Below are positions 60,199-64,000 of a stretch of 64,000 nucleotides of DNA, one piece after another. The stretch comes from Amyloporia xantha. Taxonomy: Eukaryota > Basidiomycota > Agaricomycetes > Polyporales > Adustoporiaceae. The translations under genes were made by a program, and so were the position numbers. Where the stretch lies: contig JAYKKR010000003.1 of the NCBI GenBank assembly GCA_036971615.1, forward strand, positions 992,001-1,056,000, written 5' to 3'. The notes under the pieces are model-generated. The model ran no database searches, had not been told where the DNA came from, and saw only the letters and a program-made list of their open reading frames with translations. Positions within the stretch are counted from its first letter, which is position 1; each line of letters starts with the position of its first letter.

Positions 60199-61039
60199 TT
60201 AAAAGCATTGATTCCACCAACGCCACCTGTAGTTGTCATGCCCCAGGTACCAGAGCGGCTTCCCCAGCAGACCGAACGCCTCCCGCAACGCCTCGACATC
60301 ATCGTCCGATGGTGCAATGGCCAATTCGTAGTTTGTGTAGATCGAAATGATCAACCCAGGCTCTCTTGTCAAATTGGCGCAGATATCAAGTAGGTGTCCA
60401 GGACACGGCACGTTGTTCTTTTGCACGATGTCGACCACAGCTCGCCTTAGCGTGATCACAAGGTCGAACGACTGGTCGTCAGGATCTAGCCACGACGGCA
60501 GCTTACTCTCCCTTCCGTCTTCCACTACTTCGTCGTCATCGGTGTCGTCTTTGCCGTCGTCGTCGTCGCTATCACCTTCCTCATCGTCTTCCTCGTCTTC
60601 TTTCCTGCCATCGGCGTCGTCGTCATCATCATCATCATGTTTGCCAACAGCATATCTCAAAACATAGTCTGGTAGCCTATACCAACAAGTGAGATTGTGT
60701 TGCTTGGCATAGTCCAGAAGCTCCTCGATGTTGCACTTCCATCCGTATCGCATGGTAGGCGGACGGAGGTAGAACTTGCGAGTTGGGATCAACGAGCGGG
60801 GGAGTGTCGTCAGCGGATCCAGCTCCTTGAAACTGGCGATAATCTGTCAATGCATGCCAGTGTGAGCTCGGTTGGCCACGGAACGACAATTCAGGAGTTA
60901 TACGTACCTCGGGCGTCCATTCCTTCAAGAGGCTCGTGCTCGGTCTGAGCTGTAGCGGGAGTTCCTGCCGAACACCCGCGGGATCGACGGATGCAGGCAG
61001 ATCCTTGGTTGTACGACGTCTATACGTAGACGCAGGCAT
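60199..61039 (-). CDS. Array paralogue G (long-linker subtype)
   Basis: Exons 61039-60908 and 60843-60199 give 258 residues, the longest in the array. Exon 1 starts MPASTYRRRTTKDLPASVDP. Exon 2 has RPPTMRYGWKCNIEELLDYA, then two acidic stretches (DDDDDDDADGRKEDEEDDEE and DDDDGKDDTDDDE), KLPSWLDPDDQSFD, and the C-terminal block TNYELAIAPSDDDVEALREA, ending RWRWWNQCF. It is the sister of copy D. The frame is intact with a GT-AG intron. No function is known. Confidence 0.8.
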
Positions 61040-61069
61040 GAAGGGCGAGAGCAAATGGGGACAGCGGTG

Positions 61070-62720
61070 GCTCTGTCAGACAGTGAATAGTGTTCTTCAA
61101 ATTTCGGCGTATCAGCTCAGTGGATTACGCCAGTGTCCAGGACTCTAGGTAGGAGCAGGTATACGGATATCCTGAGGCTGCGAAGCTTGAAGGGATCGTC
61201 TACTCTGTTCGTGAGAGACTGGCCGGTAGTGGCTCTGTTCGTGCTTGTACGCGTTGTTTGAAGACTTGACGTGGGTGGTTGAAGTTTTGAACGTTGAATG
61301 TTGAGCGACGAGCGTTGAATGTGGCCTGCCACAGATCCGACGTAGTAGTCACGTAGATCACCCGATCTACGATGCTTCTTGATGGCAGCCACAAGTACAA
61401 TAGATCGCCCTGTCTTTTGTCTTGCCTCCTTGTACATCCGAATGCCCGGGGGTGGAAAGAAAAGTCGACGTACGCCATCGCCCGGATCCAGTTATTCAGT
61501 CAATACAGTCACGCAGGCATCTGATTCTTTACGAGATGTAAATACAACACCACGTATATTTTCTCCTATATGTGGCGTTGGGATTGTAGATATTGAGGAT
61601 TGCCTGGTGGTGGTCATTGTTTGGTTGATCGCCTTTTCACTTCTAAAAGACTTTGGGTGAATAAATCAAATGTACGACTCATAGGCTCAAGGACTCGTTC
61701 ACACAATGAATTCAGCGAGGCTTCGTCAGCCAGAGGTCAGTGTCATTTTGAAAGCACACTGATATCAGGCTACCGCTGACTCTTACCAGTAGACATGGAG
61801 TATTGTATACTCAACAAAGCCGCTCATAGGATCATAATATAAACATCACTGTCCTCTGCTATCCATCGCCATTCTTCAGTGAAGGCCACCGACGTACGGC
61901 GGAATACGCTCGGATCCAGGAGAAGGACGCCGTACGCGGATGGTGGATGCCGGCAAAAGACCCGTCTACTGTTGCCAGAGGATCCTAAAGAATAACCCTA
62001 GCCAAAATTTCAGCAGCGGTGCATATACAGAGAAAGACCATGGCCGTATTAGAACCCATTGCCTTCACGGACACGGATGGGCATCGGTTCGCGTAGGAAC
62101 TTGAGCAGCACCTACCCGAATAGGCACCGATCCTCTTTGCCACATTGCGAACCTTCTGCGCAGAACATACTACTAATGTACATCACTCGAAAGCTCAAGG
62201 CGACAGCTGTACTGACACCCGCACACATGGGAATCTGGTATTCCTGGAAGCATCGCAGGGTAAGAGACATTTTCATGAGTCAAAGACGAGCATCTCCCCC
62301 TGAACTTATTCAAGACACCGGTACCGAGCCTGCATTGGAACCGCGCTTCTCACACCTCAAACCCAAAGGCGCTCTCCACGTATCCATAATCCATCTACCG
62401 CCACGACACTACTCCCCGCTGCATTCTTCACGCGCACCCACTAGCATCCGCGTCTGGCATGCGCAGTCCTGGCTCTGACCCTGAGTTCAGTCGCCTGCCG
62501 GGGACCCTTGCTGGAGAAGTCATGCACAATCGGATGCTACTGAGTGGGTACTTGAAGTTGAACGTCGAACGTTGAACTCCAGCGTCCGTCACTGCCATCC
62601 GCTCCGCTCGTCGACGCTGATCCGTCCTGCATTGTGCAACGGCAGACAGAATAATCGCCCAATCCCCAATCACGTGCAAGTGCACCACCGCTCTCCTGCA
62701 GGTCGCTGGGTATCTTGAGC
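61070..62720. repeat. Segmental duplicate upstream of copy G (matches 56230-57350)
   Basis: This is the second copy of the non-coding block described at 56230-57350, more diverged toward its right end. An open plus-strand frame (62059-62478) shares a VRDIFM-QRRAS segment with the other copy, but indels elsewhere argue against a real protein. Confidence 0.65.
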
Positions 62721-63441
62721 AGGGGAAGGGTACGTACCAAGCAGCCTGAGTAGTATGCCCGGCAACCTTTGGACACAGCAGGCAGCCTTAACTGCCGGGA
62801 CACATACCGCAGCAGGCCTAGCCGCAACGAGGCAAAGTCGAGTCCGTCGACAAGTCAGAGGACGCACCTGCAATAGTACTTCTCAAGACCAACCAGAGCA
62901 CACTCACATTGCTGGCTGGCCATTGTGCTCACAACGACCTTGAATAGATCGTCACCAACTGCAAACCCTGAGTCCAGCACCACGCCCGTCGACCAGCGCA
63001 GTCAAACTACTCAATCCGTCAGAATCAGTATGAGCATCAGCAGTCTCGGTTCTTGCAAGCAAAACTACGAAAGCAGAGCAATAATAACTTATGGTAGCTA
63101 AGCAAAAAATAGAAAAGGTAAAAATGTCCTCAGCACGTCGAGTGCGGGGCGCATGTGGAATATGTGTGGATGTGTAGATGTGTGGGTGTGTGGGTGTGGC
63201 TCCCCTCCCTCTTTTTCTTCATCTTCTACCCTCCCCTCTCTCCCGAATAGCCCAGCCACCCACCGCTCGCTAATAACTTCCTGTAAGATACCCCTGCCCG
63301 CCTCCGCTCGATAGATCGTCATCTCTAGATAGATCGTCGCTCGTGAATATCTACATATGCGCGTTCGGGCATGCATGTTCTGTCAGCGTGTATGCTGCTT
63401 TGTATATCGTGTATGCACATTTGCCATTCGCAGAGGCGCGC
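62721..63441. other. Intergenic, 3' flank of the mannosyltransferase
   Basis: No gene is supported. A GTGTGGGTGTG-rich stretch (about 63165-63200) and a pyrimidine tract follow it. Confidence 0.45.
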
Positions 63442-64000
63442 CTACTGGATCCGGTCCCACTGCCGCATGCACGAGTAGCCGTCGTAATCTGCACGAGCAC
63501 CACATCAGCATCAGCACCCCGCTCCACACTAAGCCCGACCAGCCAACAGAGCCAGAGCCAGAGCCAGAACCAGAGGAACGAAGACAGGATCCAAGACCAA
63601 AGCACTCACCGAAACTGCGCCCCGTATCGCACGCGCACCGCCCGCGCTCCCACGCGCCCGGCCCCCGCGGGCAGTGCGTGTACGGGTTGTGCTCGTACCC
63701 GATCTCGTCGAAGAACTGGATCTGGTCCTTCCGCGCGAAGAGCGCCGCCGCGATGCTGTGCACGGGCGCGTCGCCCCAGCGCTATTGAGACGTAAATGTG
63801 TAGATGGAGGGCGACGAGAAGCGCAGACGGATGGACGGAGGGGCGGATGAGGTAGGTGGTGGTGCAGGGTGATGTATTTGCGAGGGAAGGGAGAGCGTAG
63901 GGGTGGCGGGGGAGAACGTACAGTCAGCAACGGTCCCGGCCGAGTGCACGCGCGCGACGCACCTCGTAGTAGAACCCGCCCTTCGCGTCGAGGTAGTCGA
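63442..64000 (-). CDS. KRE2/KTR-type alpha-1,2-mannosyltransferase (GT15), 3' end
   Basis: Three exon pieces are visible on the minus strand: 64000-63963 (partial), 63781-63610 and 63488-63442. They join in phase. The protein reads [61 protein letters not shown] and ends YDGYSCMRQWDRIQ with a stop at 63442-63444. The [18 protein letters not shown] and Y-x-H-CP segments are the C-terminal signature of GT15 enzymes, which add alpha-1,2-mannose from GDP-mannose to O- and N-glycans in the Golgi lumen. The membrane anchor and most of the catalytic domain lie beyond the right edge. The first visible exon follows a 181-nt intron. Confidence 0.92.

Larger units (their letters stand above)
49371..61039 (-). 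repeat. Tandem array of seven paralogues (A-G)
   Basis: Seven same-strand copies share the two-exon layout: A 49371-50091, B 53059-53755, C 54166-54880, D 55379-56198, pseudogene E 57833-58578, F 59003-59759, G 60199-61039. Subgroups are A/F, B/C and D/G. Promoter-side and 3' flanking DNA is also shared between copies, as expected of repeated segmental duplication. Confidence 0.85.

Overview
The window is nuclear DNA of a filamentous basidiomycete, most likely an agaricomycete. Genes carry many short GT-AG introns of about 45-70 nt. They include a heavily split P450, an NRPS-like A-T-R enzyme, a fungal DOPA 4,5-dioxygenase, a MON2 homologue and a GT15 mannosyltransferase. Gene models were spliced by eye, and most were checked for reading-frame continuity across every junction.

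1-25 kb, accessory and metabolic. The window opens inside the 3' end of an NRPS-like reductase (+), facing a decayed P450 3' end (-). A reverse-complement copy of this pair lies at 10.7-15.1 kb, where a full P450 (8876-11028, +) converges on a full A-T-R reductase (11205-15153, -). Between the arms are a lineage-type gene with a dioxygenase-like C-terminus (967-2493), an intact DOPA 4,5-dioxygenase gene (3128-3869), an internally deleted relic of that gene (about 5.5 kb) and a decayed C2H2-like gene. An orphan reductase domain (20205-21875) follows an inverted-repeat element. The set looks like a rearranged secondary-metabolite locus.

25-49 kb, mostly conserved housekeeping genes: a nucleotidyltransferase-like protein, a RING E3 of Topors type, a homeodomain factor with a 12-nt microexon, a small candidate gene, an ankyrin-repeat protein, MON2 and a BRD7/BRD9-like bromodomain protein. 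MON2 and the bromodomain gene are divergent and share a 573-nt upstream region.

49-61 kb, a lineage-specific tandem array. Six intact two-exon paralogues (214-258 aa) and one pseudogene, all on the minus strand, encode an unrecognised family with a conserved N-terminal block, a hypervariable Asp/Glu-rich linker and a conserved C-terminal block. Two decayed copies of the bromodomain gene's 3' end lie inside the array, suggesting that its growth dragged a neighbouring gene tail along. A gene with a PD-(D/E)XK-like motif pattern sits within it. This array is the best candidate for something undescribed.

61-64 kb. Duplicated non-coding DNA is followed by the 3' end of a KRE2/KTR-type mannosyltransferase running off the right edge.
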